A stretch of DNA of 64,000 nucleotides from Gigaspora rosea (taxonomy: Eukaryota > Glomeromycota > Glomeromycetes > Diversisporales > Gigasporaceae). The notes under the pieces were generated by a model. That model searched no databases. It had not been told where the DNA came from and saw nothing but the letters and a program-made list of their open reading frames with translations. Position numbers and translations under genes: made by a program. This document shows, piece by piece, positions 11,231-22,075 of the stretch. Each line of letters begins with the position of its first letter. The stretch's first letter is position 1. Location of the stretch: NCBI GenBank assembly GCA_003550325.1, contig QKWP01000114.1:381814-445813 (forward strand). The letters run 5' to 3'.

Positions 11231-12235
11231 AAAATGCCATGCAAACAAATGGATGATAAAGAGAAGAAAATGGTCCTTGCTTATATCAGTACTATGAGGT
11301 TGCCCATAAGCTTGGACATGCCCCAACAACAATTCGACAGTTCTTAGCGAAGTACAAAAGGACCAAAAAATTTGAAAATTTACTCAGTCTGGACATCCCC
11401 CATTCTCAAGAAGCAAGAAAAATGGCTGTAGTAAAAAAAGTATTAAAAGTAAGGTGGGTGCACTTCTCCAAATTGTAAAGGATCTAAATCCCAAAATGCA
11501 GCAGTGTTCAAACTGTAGCTAGGACCTTACATGACATTGTGCTTCATTCTCATGTAGCTGCCTTGAAGCTATTTTTGTCACCAGCCAATATAGAAGGGTG
11601 TAAAAAATGGTGTAAACAACACAAAGACAAGGACATTTACTATTGAAGGCGTGTCATTTTTTCTGATTAAATAAGTGTCAAAGTAGGTAAACAATCCTAC
11701 CAAGTTTGAATATAGCATTGTGCGGATGAAAGATACAAACATGAGTATTTGCAACTGGATTTTAAGAGTGGCAGGGTCTCAGTAATGGTTTGATCATATT
11801 ATGTCGACACCATTAAAGGTCTTTTTTGATAATTACAAAGGTCCCAAGCAAAAAATTAATAAAAAATTTATACTAAGGTTCTAAACAACTACCTCATACA
11901 TTTGTATCTGCTGCTTGTTTGTTACTCAACTCCATTCAATTTTTTAGCATGATAATGCTCCTGTTCATAAGGTGTCAGATTGGCTTAAATCATAAAAAAT
12001 AAATTATATAGATTGGCTTCACGATCCCTAACCTTAACCTCATAGAAAACATTTGGAAAATCATTAAGGACAATATTCATAACCGTGAAGACTATCCAAG
12101 GGATAAACCTGTGCTTAAAGCGGCTCTAACAGAAGCGAGTTGAATTAGAATACATCAGTTCTTCGTGTAGTTTCAGACTCAATAATACGAAGAACTGAGG
12201 TTATTGCAGGTGCAAAGGGTCACTTATCAATGTAT
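11231..12235 (+). pseudogene. Tc1-type DDE transposase, decayed
   Basis: Conceptual fragments in shifting frames match the Tc1 order. There is an N-terminal helix-turn-helix region (ATG 11234; then, one frame over, LGHAPTTIRQFLAKYKRT), followed by SPANIE...KWCKQHKD (~11580-11625) and RRVIFSD broken by a stop (~11650-11670), where the first catalytic Asp is expected. Next come FKSGRVSVMV (~11760), HDNAPVHKVSDWL (~11950, second Asp) and LNLIENIWKIIKDNI (~12030, third acidic residue). Stops and frameshifts are numerous, so the product is inactive. It would have cut and pasted the 10148-12339 element at TA sites. Confidence 0.85.
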
Positions 12236-12339
12236 TAAATTAATAAAAAATTTTTTTGATATATATGCAGCCAAAATTTTATTAATAAAAAATTTCTATT
12301 TTGAGCAAAAATTGGGCATTATTTTTGTTGGCTACTGTA

Positions 12340-13290
12340 TATACTTTAGCAAAAAAAAGCTTTCAAACTGTTAAAAATGATTGGTGCATATTGAACCATG
12401 TATTTTTGTTGCTTTTATAGATATTTCATTCTATATTTATTTATAGCATTGAGTGTTATTCTTTTTTTTTGGGTTTTTTCATTGAATTTTTTACTAGCTT
12501 GATGAATTGATAATTAATGATTTTTAAAGAAATAGTGAGAAGCTGTAATGAAGAATTTTGAATAAATTTGTTCATTAATAATCATTTGATTATTCTCATA
12601 TACAATAAACCGGTTTTCAAGGACAATCCCAAGTTAAAATTACTCAAGATCGCTAAAAACTTTACTATTTAAAGACCAGATTAGCTAATATCAGTACTGT
12701 ATATATGAGTATATTAGATTTATTTATATAAACAATCACAGATATGTATGGTATGATAGGACCTGAAAAACTTAGATACAACTCAGATCTGAGTTTGTAT
12801 AATATTAGTAGTATTTTAGCCAAAAAGATGTATAAACTAGAGCAAAATTTGAAAATTTACTATATAAAAATGCAATGTTGATGAATTTCTATACAAAATT
12901 TCCTTTTTAGAATTATTTGAGTTGTATCAGAGTTCTTCAGAGTCCTGTAGATGAAACATTCTGTCGGGATATAGGGTCGGTAAAATGAGCTATTGGATAA
13001 CTAACTTTCGGGAAATCAAGCAGCAACCTATTTATTATATGATTTTAGTAGTACAATGAGATTTATATAAAAATTAAAAATGTGCTACTAATAAAACTTT
13101 TTACAGTTATAATTCAAATATAACTAAAATTTTATAATATATAGAACAAAATGCACATTTTATAATAGTAAAATTTTAATAAAGTATATATTTAAAAAAA
13201 TTATACTTCAATGTATCATTAAGTTTTTCTGAGTTAGCTCAAATTTCTTTGAGTCACACAAAATGATTAATTTTGATTGGTCAATATTAA
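12340..13290. other. Non-genic AT-rich sequence
   Basis: Nothing beyond homopolymer runs and stop-rich frames is visible on either strand. Confidence 0.5.
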
Positions 13291-13292
13291 AT

Positions 13293-13545
13293 GATCATTA
13301 TATAGGGTCTTTGCCTTGAAATTGACCTTATGGGACTATGTAGATCTTATGAATAAAACTTAAAATTTCTAGCCATCCAGTAATCCAATTCAAATAAACT
13401 TTTTATTTTGTAGAGCTTAGTGAGTTTTACAAAATAAAAAAAGGTTTATTTGATTGGATTACTGGGTGGCTAGAAACTTTAATTTTTATCCATAAGATTT
13501 ATATAGTCCTATAAGATCATTTTCAAGGCAAAGACCCATATGATT
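13293..13545. repeat. ~250-bp foldback element
   Basis: The left arm runs from ATAGGGTCTTTGCCTTGAAA through CTAGCCATCCAGTAATCCAA to TTTTATTTTGTA. The right arm repeats it inverted (TACAAAATAAAA...TTGGATTACTGGGTGGCTAG...TCAAGGCAAAGACCC). The arms are ~110 bp with a loop of ~20 bp near 13425. Confidence 0.85.
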
Positions 13546-14480
13546 TTGTAAACAATGTTTGACCCCTAAAATTTAAATCTTCATGATTTGATGAATATTC
13601 ACCTAATATTAATAATTTTACTATTTTGAGAATCAGAAATACCTGCTCTATAATTTTATTTAATAGTTCAAAAATGATATGCTTAAAAAATTTTTATAAA
13701 ATTATAAAAAGAAAAAATAAATACCACAAATTTTTTATATGCAATTTGTACCCTATTCTTAATATTTATGTTTGCCAATTCTCTTGATTTAACAACTTCT
13801 TATGATAAACCATTTTGACATTTGAGAGCTTTCTTTTTAGCAACTCTTCAAATTCTTAATATGTAAATGCAATATTAAGTATTGCACGATATCAATTATA
13901 TATATTAAAATAATTTTTGTTTTTTTAGAATATTGCTGTGTTAATTTATTAATTAATTAAAGACAAATATTTTAGACTATTTATATTTTTATTATTAGCT
14001 AGAGCAGTGCAAAAGTCAGAATATGGTCAACCTTTTACATAGAACTAATGTTCATTAGGCCATGTAAAGTTGCTTTTTTATTTTGCATTACCCACTGTTT
14101 CATTTTTTCAAAATTTTTTTTTTGTGATTCCAATTGTGCCAATTGTTCAATTTTTGAATCTATTTTTCATTGCTATTTTCATCTGGTATCACCTGATAGA
14201 GACCTTAATTTCCCATAATTGTCTGATAGGACTAACAGACTACCAGCCCAATTTTTGATTCTGTGTTGTTCAAAATGAAAAATTAATCTTGTATAACCTT
14301 AAATATGATTATTTTTCTATTTGCAGTAAATTAAATTAAAAAAAAAAACAAAAAAAAATCTATCTGTTTGTCCCAAATCTTGTAATCTATATAATACAAA
14401 CTGAAAAAAATCAAATTTGCGTGGCCTTATATCAAGACTTTAAAGTTGATTATATTTGGTTGTAATTTGAAATTTCATTA
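13546..14480. other. Non-genic AT-rich sequence
   Basis: The 62-codon frame at 14070-14258 is Phe/Ile-rich noise from T-rich DNA. No other structure was found. Confidence 0.45.
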
Positions 14481-14481
14481 G

Positions 14482-14722
14482 TAGTAAGTTTGTGTGCTCA
14501 ATGAAGTATCAAAAAAATAAGAAAATCTTACTTGAGCAACCAACATTTACATAACGACTAATATCTAAGCACATGCTTTATTTATTTTTATTTATTTTTA
14601 TTTATTTATTTATTTTATTTATTGTATTACATTGTAATGTTTGTATGCTTAATGAAGTATCGAATAAAGAAATTTTACTTTAGCAACCAGTATGATAAAT
14701 ATTTAAGTACTTTTTATTTATT
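14482..14722. repeat. Diverged direct duplication, spacing ~155 bp
   Basis: GTGCTCAATGAAGTATC...CTTACTTGAGCAACCA at ~14495 recurs as ATGCTTAATGAAGTATC...TTTACTTTAGCAACCA at ~14645. Both are followed by a TTTATTTATTT stretch. Confidence 0.65.
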
Positions 14723-15000
14723 TTAAAAATTACATTTGATTCTATGAAATTTTTATTACTGCAAAACTGAAAAGATACTTATAACAATACATTTTGAAAA
14801 GTGTTATTTTGAATTTTCTTTTTTTTTTGGACCTTGTTGTGGTACTAAAGATGAGGTGATCCATTTTATCCAATTTGAAATGGTATTTCATACATCCAAT
14901 AAGACTACAGCAAACTTTCTAAAATTGTTATATAGTAATGCACCAAGCAGAGAACAAAGTACATACTAAGAATGGCTTTACCAACTGGAGCAACATTACC
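14723..15000. other. Non-genic AT-rich sequence
   Basis: No gene or repeat is supported. Confidence 0.4.
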
Positions 15001-16410
15001 TAGTATGGTCCAGAGCAAAAACATTTGTATACCAAATTTTAACTACAATTAAAAATTAATAAATTATTAATAGTATATAAAAAATTTTTTTATATTTCAA
15101 TAAAATAGCTTTTAAATTAATTATTTATATTATTTTTATTATTATATTATAGTTATACTTTTATAATTAATAATAAAAAACTTATTTAATTTAAAAATAA
15201 TAAAAAAAGTTGGGTTGAAAAAAATTACATATTTGCTATTTTTAGACCAAATATGCAGTGTAACATGCTGTGTTATGCAAGCACCTTGGTGTGCATATAA
15301 TAAATATACTATATAAATTTTATTAAATTTGAATTATAAGTTATAGAGAAATTAAACTTCAAAGTTATTTAATTTAATTTAAAAAATTTGTCAAAAATAG
15401 TATAGTTTAATTTAAAATCTATATACTGAGCTAAGGTTTCAAAATTATAAAATAAAAATAAAATCTTAAATCTATATACTGAGCTAAGTTTTCAAAACTA
15501 TAAAATAAAAACAAAATCATAAATTCTATTAAATAATATCTTTTAAATAAAAAAGTTTATTTGCTGACCTGGATAAGATTGGCAGAATTTCTATATTATA
15601 AATTGGGATAAAATTCCTATGATATTAATTATATGCTAAAATCTAAGCGGAGTCAAATGAAAAGTATTTTTTATTAAGTTAATGATACAAGTCGATTAAT
15701 TGAAACTTGTAGAGCTCATTGAGACACATCTAACGTGGTTAGATCATCCAAATCGGCCCAGTAGATCATGAGAAATTATTAAAAAATGATTGGCCAACTA
15801 TATAAAATCTCTATGTAAAGTTTACATAGAGATTTTATATAGTTGGCAAATCATTTTTAATAATTTCTCGTGATCTTCTGGGCCAATTTGGATGATCTAA
15901 CCACTGTTAGATGCGTCTCAACGAGCACTACAACTTTCAATTAATCGACTTGTATCATTAACTTAATAAAAAAATACTTTTTATTTGACTCCGCTCAGAT
16001 TTTAGTATATATGATAGTTAATATCATAGGAATTTTATCCCAATTTCTAATATAGAAATTCTGCCAATCTTATCCAGGTCAGCAAATAAACTTTTTTTTA
16101 TTTAAAAGATATTATTTAATAGAATTTATGATTTTGTTTTTATTTTATAATTTTGAAAACTTAGCTCAGTATATAGATTTTAAATTAAACTATACTATTT
16201 TTGATCAATTTTTTTAAATTGATAAATATTGAAAAGTTGCTATTAATAAAATATTTTATTTTCTATATAAAATAATCAAATAAAAGCTATAATAAACTTT
16301 TCCCTAATCTAAAAATTATATTTTTTTTAAAAAAATTATTAAGTTTATATGCAAATAAAATTTTTATTAATTTTTATTTGGTGTACAAAGGTTTTTGCAC
16401 CGGACTATAG
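15001..16410. mobile_element. TIR element enclosing a long palindrome
   Basis: TAGTATGGTCCAGAGCAAAA at the left and TTTTTGCACCGGACTATA at the right are imperfect inverted ends, followed inward by TTTGTATACC and GGTGTACAAA. Termini at or near TA suggest a Tc1/mariner-type MITE. The interior is dominated by the palindrome at 15371-16225. No transposase was found. Confidence 0.6.
15371..16225. repeat. Long palindrome, family A, copy 2 (~850 bp)
   Basis: The arms pair around AAAGTTTACATAGAG near 15815. The inner ~140 bp of each arm is the family A unit (GGTTAGATCATCCAAATCGG and its complement). The outer arm sequence is specific to this copy: TTTGCTGACCTGGATAAGAT at 15562 pairs with ATCTTATCCAGGTCAGCAAA at 16067. 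The left arm holds an extra ~55-bp direct duplication starting ATCTATATACTGAGCTAAG, present once in the right arm. Confidence 0.85.
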
Positions 16411-16502
16411 CAATGTAGAACTTGGGGGCTCCTGACTTGGCAGATAAAATAATGACGTATTTACTTCAAAATATGAAATACATAAATCTGATTTTTTTTA
16501 AT

Positions 16503-17911
16503 GTCTAGACCAATGATGCCTGACGAAAGATGAAATAGTTTCATCTAAACAAATGACGAAACCGTTTCATCTGGCAGCTCCAACGAGTGACGAAACTCGT
16601 GAAAATTTGGTAATAACACAGTAATTTATCATTTTTTGTTTATTTTAACATAAAAAAGCTCTCTTTATAGGTAAAATTTCATAATATGCATTTTTTTTAC
16701 TTAGAAAACGGAGGTAGTTGTCATAGTAAAATTTTATGTTATTACAATTTCTTGTTTTGATTGTTAAAAGTTGTAGATTTGAAGATCCTGCAATTTTTAT
16801 TGGTTCAGAGCCTTTACATAAGAGCACCCTATACCGATTACCATGATCACATGATATCGTGAATTGAGTTCACGATTGAAATTGGATATTCGAATCCTAC
16901 AATTAGGAATTAAGAAAATTGAACTATAGAACAGGGACAATGATTTTCTGTGTTCACGGTATTTTGCAGGAAAATCATGGAAATGGCTTATAAAAATCGT
17001 ATTTTTGGCCAAGCTTAGGTTCCTTCCTCAAAAAAAGGGTGCACGAAATTTATGATCAAACACGAGTACGTGACAGCACGAGAGTATACAGAACTATATG
17101 GAATATAACACGGGACGGTGTGCAGAAAAACGTGCACTGGACGTAAAAAGACGCGAATTCTGTGCAACAGTGCACATGCTTTCCCGTGCAATATTCCATA
17201 TAGTTACGTATGTAGCCGTTTATTATTTCGTGCACATGCACATGAAAAAATTTCGTGCAATTACGTATTGCGTGTATGCAGATTACGTGCAACTGATCTT
17301 ATTTCCGTGCTTTGGGCGTGCTATATTTCGTGCAGTCATGTGCTATCACGTGTAAAAATTTCTTATAGGGTAATGCCGGTTGACATTTAATTTTGGCCGG
17401 AATTTACAACTATAATGCTGGCCGTTTTATGTAATTCTGGTCAGATCGCAGAATTTTTGCAGAATTACCATTTTGCACGGATGGAATTGGTATTTTGTCA
17501 CCGCAGAAAATCATCGTCACTGCTATAGAATTAATACTAAGTATTGTAAGACCAGTTACACCGTAGCAAGACCCTACTAACCTTGAGACCTGGACCAACC
17601 TCTCTCTGTCTACCGATTCAAGGTTAAGGAGTCTTGTATTAGTTAAATTAGTTAGTTGGTTAGTTTTAATTATCCCAATTAGCCCACACTTTCTCAGCAT
17701 GCATGAAACCCATCACTAGTTTTATCAATCGTCAGTCATTTGTAGTTCGTCTATAGTTTCGTCAATTGCCTATAGTTCGTCTGTAGTTTCGTCAATCGCC
17801 TATAGTTTCGTCATTAGTCTATAGTTTCGTCATTCGTCTGGGTTTCGTCAGACGAAACCAGCAGAGACGAATACGTTTAAAGTAGTTTCGTCAGGTATCA
17901 TTAGTCTAGAC
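16503..17911. mobile_element. 1.4-kb TIR element with GACGAAAC subterminal repeats
   Basis: The left TIR GTCTAGACCAATGATGCCTG...ACGAAA and right TIR TTTCGT...CAGGTATCATTAGTCTAGAC give ~26 bp. TTAAT lies just outside each end (16498-16502 and 17912-17916), a likely target duplication. Subterminal GACGAAAC/GTTTCGTC words repeat at 16528-16600 and 17715-17890. No transposase is recognised; overlapping frames at 17056-17390 lie in CGTGCA-rich repeats and at 17410-17700 have no known domain. Confidence 0.75.
17712..17890. repeat. Subterminal GTTTCGTC tandem cluster
   Basis: The words TATAGTTTCGTCA and TAGTTCGTC recur about every 20-28 bases. Similar GACGAAAC words occur, inverted and fewer, beside the opposite TIR. 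Such subterminal repeats often serve as transposase-binding sites; here that is inference. Confidence 0.65.
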
Positions 17912-17993
17912 TTAATTACATAATCATTTGCTGATAAATCTTTATCTAATACATAAATCCAATTTTTTTAACATCTAGACTTATAATAATTAC

Positions 17994-18264
17994 AAAATTA
18001 GTGGTAAAATTTTTGTTGATTTGCAGTAAATTTTCGGTAATTACATTTACCGAAAATTTTAAAGTTTTTGATAATAGAATTTTCGGCCGATATATTATCG
18101 CGGTATCATTTGTTTTGATTTTTGGACTGATCCGGGATGGTCTGTTAAAACAAACGAATATCGATCGGCCAAAAATTATATTATCGAAAAACTATGGTAA
18201 ATGTAATTACCGTAAATTTACTGCGGATCAACAAAAATTTTACCACGTGTCCCACTAAATTTTG
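17994..18264. repeat. ~260-bp foldback element
   Basis: The left arm GGTAAAATTTTTGTTGATTT, then CGGTAATTACATTTACC, then ATTTTCGGCCGATAT is matched inverted by GATCGGCCAAAAAT, GGTAAATGTAATTACCG and GATCAACAAAAATTTTACCA. The plus-strand 85-codon frame across it is a by-product. Confidence 0.8.
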
Positions 18265-18747
18265 AAATCAGCTGTAACACGTTTGCCTATTTATTTCACC
18301 GTGTCGGAATTTTAAAAATAGAATAGGATCTTTTAAACATCCATTTATTTTCAATATATTAATTATGAAACCCCTATTATATAATGTTTCAAAGCCATTT
18401 ATCTTATATGCATGAAACATCTATAAGTTAGGACCAAACTTTAACAACGCCATTTAGGAAAAGTGCATAGAGGTCAAATATATGGGTAATGGACTAGGAA
18501 AACCCATCTCTGAAGGGGATTTTCCATTTCGAGAAAATAGCGATTAATTGTTTGTGAAACCTAAATTTTGCCCTGAATTTTTTGTTTATTAGCGCTTAGA
18601 AATAATTGTTAGTGCTTGGTGTTACTTTGAATTACTTTTTTTGGAAATTTTGGTTTGGATACAATATTTTTTTTGGTAATTGATTTTCTTTTAAATGCTT
18701 TTTTTGGTAGTTTTAGGTTTCACAAATTTCAACAGATTGTAGTTGAA

Positions 18748-18785
18748 TCTCTATCTCTATCTCTATCTCTTTCTCTAGCTCTTGA
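18748..18785. repeat. (CTCTAT)n microsatellite
   Basis: ATCTCTATCTCTATCTCTAT followed by CTCTTTCTCTAGCTC; about six hexamer copies. A GAGCTCTAGAGAGAGCGCTC stretch lies just downstream at 18810. Confidence 0.8.
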
Positions 18786-18844
18786 AATTGAGCAGTGTAT
18801 TGCGCAGCGCGAGCTCTAGAGAGAGCGCTCTAATTTTTTCGCTT

Positions 18845-19525
18845 CACGGACGAAGGTTGTATATATAATAAAAAAAAAATACAAATGATTAAAAAGGTAA
18901 ATTAGTGATTCAAAAGTTAAACGAATAAAATACTGCATAATTTTATTACCAAAATAGAAAACAATCGCCTAACCCTTTATCAGTAGTAAATTGATTTTTA
19001 GAGTTCGTTCATTCAAAGAGATAATTGAGGTATAGTACTAATTAATGTGTTCTATTTTTGGTTAACTTCATTATTTTTAAAATTATGTCTATGAAATTCC
19101 CGAATAAAGAACAAATGCAACATCATAAAAATACCGTCAAAGTGCTTTTTAAATCGTATTAACTTTATGGGTTCTCAACGAGTTTATTCATGCAAGTATG
19201 ATTATAATTTTTTCTTACAATGCTAGTGTATGTTTATATTTTCCGTATTTTACCGAATGACGGTTGTATATATAATAAAAAAAAATGCAAATGACAATTT
19301 AAAAAGTAAATTCATGATACTAAATTGCATAAATGAAATATTGCATAACTTCATTACCAAAACAGAAAACAATCGCCTTACTTATCGGGTAGAAAATTGA
19401 TACGATAATCGAGGTATGGACTAAAATGTAATCATTCATGTGTGCTATTTTTGATTAATAATATTTTTTACATTTGAACTATGAGATTTCCGAATAAAGA
19501 AAAAGTAAAATCATTATTACAGTAT
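18845..19525. repeat. Diverged tandem duplication, period ~411 bp
   Basis: GGTTGTATATATAATAAAAA at ~18854 and ~19263 begin two copies. These continue through CTGCATAATTTTATTACCAA/TTGCATAACTTCATTACCAA, AGAAAACAATCGCCT in both, and ATTCCCGAATAAAGAA/TTTCCGAATAAAGAA. No open frame is shared between the copies. Confidence 0.8.
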
Positions 19526-19540
19526 TAAACTAAAAATAAC

Positions 19541-19669
19541 ACAAAAGGGTGAAACCCGCGCTGAAATGATCACGTTATTGATGCAGATTTAGCTTAATTA
19601 GTTTAGGATAGTTAGATGGAGATCTGTATCAATAACGTAACTATTTCGTCGCGGGTTTCACCCTGTCGT
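19541..19669. mobile_element. 129-bp hAT-like MITE with perfect 8-bp target duplication
   Basis: The ends ACAAAAGGGTGAAACCCGCG and CGCGGGTTTCACCCTGTCGT are inverted, and the complementarity runs ~45 bp (GTTATTGATGCAGAT/ATCTGTATCAATAAC). AAAATAAC flanks both sides (19533-19540 and 19670-19677). The 8-bp duplication points to hAT-type transposition. There is no coding capacity. Confidence 0.85.
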
Positions 19670-19677
19670 AAAATAAC

Positions 19678-20261
19678 ATCAAAAATCCATAATTAAAGGG
19701 TTTCAGAATTAAAATTCGTAAATCATCCTTATAATAAGGCAGAGTTGGGGGATAACGGTGCCAAATATCCCTTTTTAATGATGATAGTGCCGATTATTAT
19801 ATGATCATTACGCTCAAATCAACAAAATCCTGTTACATTTCGTATTAACAACATTAACTCCTCTCCTATTATTTACAAAATCTATTTAAAGTTACACTTC
19901 ACTAAATTACAAACTACAAGAAAAAACATAAAATAAAAAACAAAACAAGAGCGACATAAAAAAATCAACCAAAAAAATACAAAAAAGCCTATTTTTAAGA
20001 TCGCCAAAGAAGAGATTAGCCAAAGAATTGAGTCATTCGAGATCACTGATTATTTATTATTTTTTTATTTATAAAAAATGTAATATTTTTATGAGTATGT
20101 AATGTGTTAAAAATATAAAACACTTAGGCCAATTTAAAAAAAAAGGTAGAATTCATTTTATTATATTTATTAATAACTATAAGGATAGATATTTAACATC
20201 CGTAAACTTTATTCTGACAGAAACTTTTACTGTTTTACACAATGGAATGTTAATTTTAATT
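19678..20261. other. Non-genic sequence between MITEs
   Basis: A-rich tracts at ~19915-19990; no gene or repeat is supported. Confidence 0.4.
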
Positions 20262-21225
20262 ATAACTGTTTCAAAAAGGTGTGAACAGGTGATTTTTATG
20301 ACATATGCCCATATGGGAATTGGGAAATCAGAAATTTAATAATTAACTTTATCATTATTAGAGACGGGCATCACGCACTTATCAGTGAGAGATGCTTAAT
20401 AAGTACATATTTTAGGTTAGCTAATTATTGACGCCCGTTGTAATTTTAATATTATTAGACATTTAACAATTAAGCACTTCGTACTGATTAGAGCGTGATA
20501 CCTTTTCTAATCGTTATCATTAACGCATTATTGCAATTTATATTAATTTGTTTTTATAATCGTATTAATATTGATGGCAGATGCACTAGATACAAAACTT
20601 ATATACAAAAGAGGGATTGTCGAAAGTGTTTAGGTATACTGTGGAGTTGATTTGCAAACACAAAAATGCAAATGTGATATTACAAAACCACCCGTAGAGA
20701 CAATCGAACTGAAGCTGTCAAATATGCGTATACACGAATTTTCATGGCAGAAAAATCAAGTTTCTTTTGATTGCATTATAATTATTAAATAACTCTAAAA
20801 GATTCTTTTAATTTTTCACTTTTTCACGATGCAACAATGGGCTATCAAGATTGAATAAAAAAAATTATTTAGCAACAAAGTTTTACTTTAAGAGATGCGT
20901 TAAAGCATAATTTTTAATTGATCAATAGTTGATTTACTGTAAAAGCAAAATCATATGACATATATAAAAGTTGCAAGACTCAAGATGACTACCGTTTTTA
21001 GGAATTTATTAAAAATTTTTTAATTCATCTATTAAAATTTACCTTTACTTAAAATAGTATTATTTTATTGAACTATAAAAACTATTTCTATTGGGAAATT
21101 GGTGAGAATCTTTCTCTGTTAGAAGCGAGAGTTAAATAAAAAAAGGATATTTGGGAAATATCGTGGATTTCCCATGATATGGTGATCCCTGATCGTTCAC
21201 ACCTTTTTGAAAACAGCTGTAATTT
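20262..21225. mobile_element. Probable TIR element, ~0.96 kb
   Basis: CTGTTTCAAAAAGGTGTGAA near 20267 and TTCACACCTTTTTGAAAACAG near 21195 are inverted. Further in, GGGAAATC-type words repeat on both sides. Inside, GGGCATCACGCACTTATCAGT (~20362) and ACTGATTAGAGCGTGATACC (~20483) form another inverted pair. No transposase is present. Confidence 0.55.
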
Positions 21226-22036
21226 TAATAAAACATATGTGGACTGGTCTAGGAAAATGTCATTATTGGAATTCTGGATTTCCACGGTTCGACACCAGGA
21301 GGGGGCAGACAAAGATTAAAGTAAAAAGGCAAGAACAGCCAACCATAGCACAGCAAATAGGCGAAAAAAGCCGTCAACAAAAAAATATAAAACAGAGTAA
21401 AACTATTTTATATATAAGAAGTGCCAGAGTTTTTCATTGAGCGAAACCAACCGATTTTAATCATTACTAAATTAGATAAGGTAAAAAAATAAATCCCACA
21501 ATAAAAATTCTTACAATAACTCATAGTATAATTATAATAATCTTCAACGTAAATTAGCTCGACCTTAATCCCAATATAAATGATCGTACAATAAAACTAT
21601 TGAAATAACCCATAATAAAACTACAAATAATTAATTCAGAATCAAACGCATCTTATATGCAAATACTGAACTGCAAACAAGTTCTTAATAAAAATTTTAA
21701 AATCATTCGATTAGATAGCAGTGACCACGCGAAAAAAAAAAACTCCCAGCGCATGGCAGGCGCATGACTTGTTTTTAGATATCAATTATGAATTACTGAA
21801 TAAACAATGTCATGTGATTATGAACCACTGATTGACCAATCTAATTTAATTGAGTCGTCAATTTTTTTGTTGTAAATCTATTTTAGAACACGAACGTTAA
21901 AAAATTGGGTTACATTCAAGTTAAAATATCTTGATAAATTATTATATCAACGTAGGGTAAAAAGTGAAATACATATAGATATAAACTGGAACTTTAATTT
22001 GAATCAAAAATCTCGAAATTGATAAAAAAGTGTCAG
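21226..22036. other. Non-genic AT-rich sequence
   Basis: A 77-codon frame (21207-21440, plus) is Lys/Gln-rich and unsupported. Nothing else was seen. Confidence 0.4.
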
Positions 22037-22075
22037 AGATGGGTTTTCCTAGTCCATTGCCCATATATTTAGACC

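Larger units (their letters stand above)
10148..12339. mobile_element. Tc1/mariner-type transposon relic with nested insertions
   Basis: The left end TACAGTAGGCAACAAAAGTA and right end (inverted) TACAGTAGCCAACAAAAATA form 28-29 bp TIRs that start at TA, the Tc1/mariner target. About 0.9 kb of foreign elements (10215-11134) separates the left TIR from a decayed transposase frame (~11231-12235). The interior spans 2.2 kb; without the insertion it would be ~1.27 kb, a normal Tc1 size. Confidence 0.85.
18473..22075. mobile_element. Possible 3.6-kb element defined by a 40-bp inverted-repeat pair
   Basis: GGTCAAATATATGGGTAATG-GACTAGGAAAACCCATCTCT at 18473 has an inverted copy ending at 22075, with one inserted base and one mismatch. 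Contents are several smaller repeats (below) and no transposase. It may be one old element or two unrelated copies of the same short end. Confidence 0.4.

Noticed and set aside
17056..17390. Three overlapping frames on both strands
   Set aside because: They lie in CGTGCA-rich repeats inside a TIR element, are mutually exclusive and show no domain.
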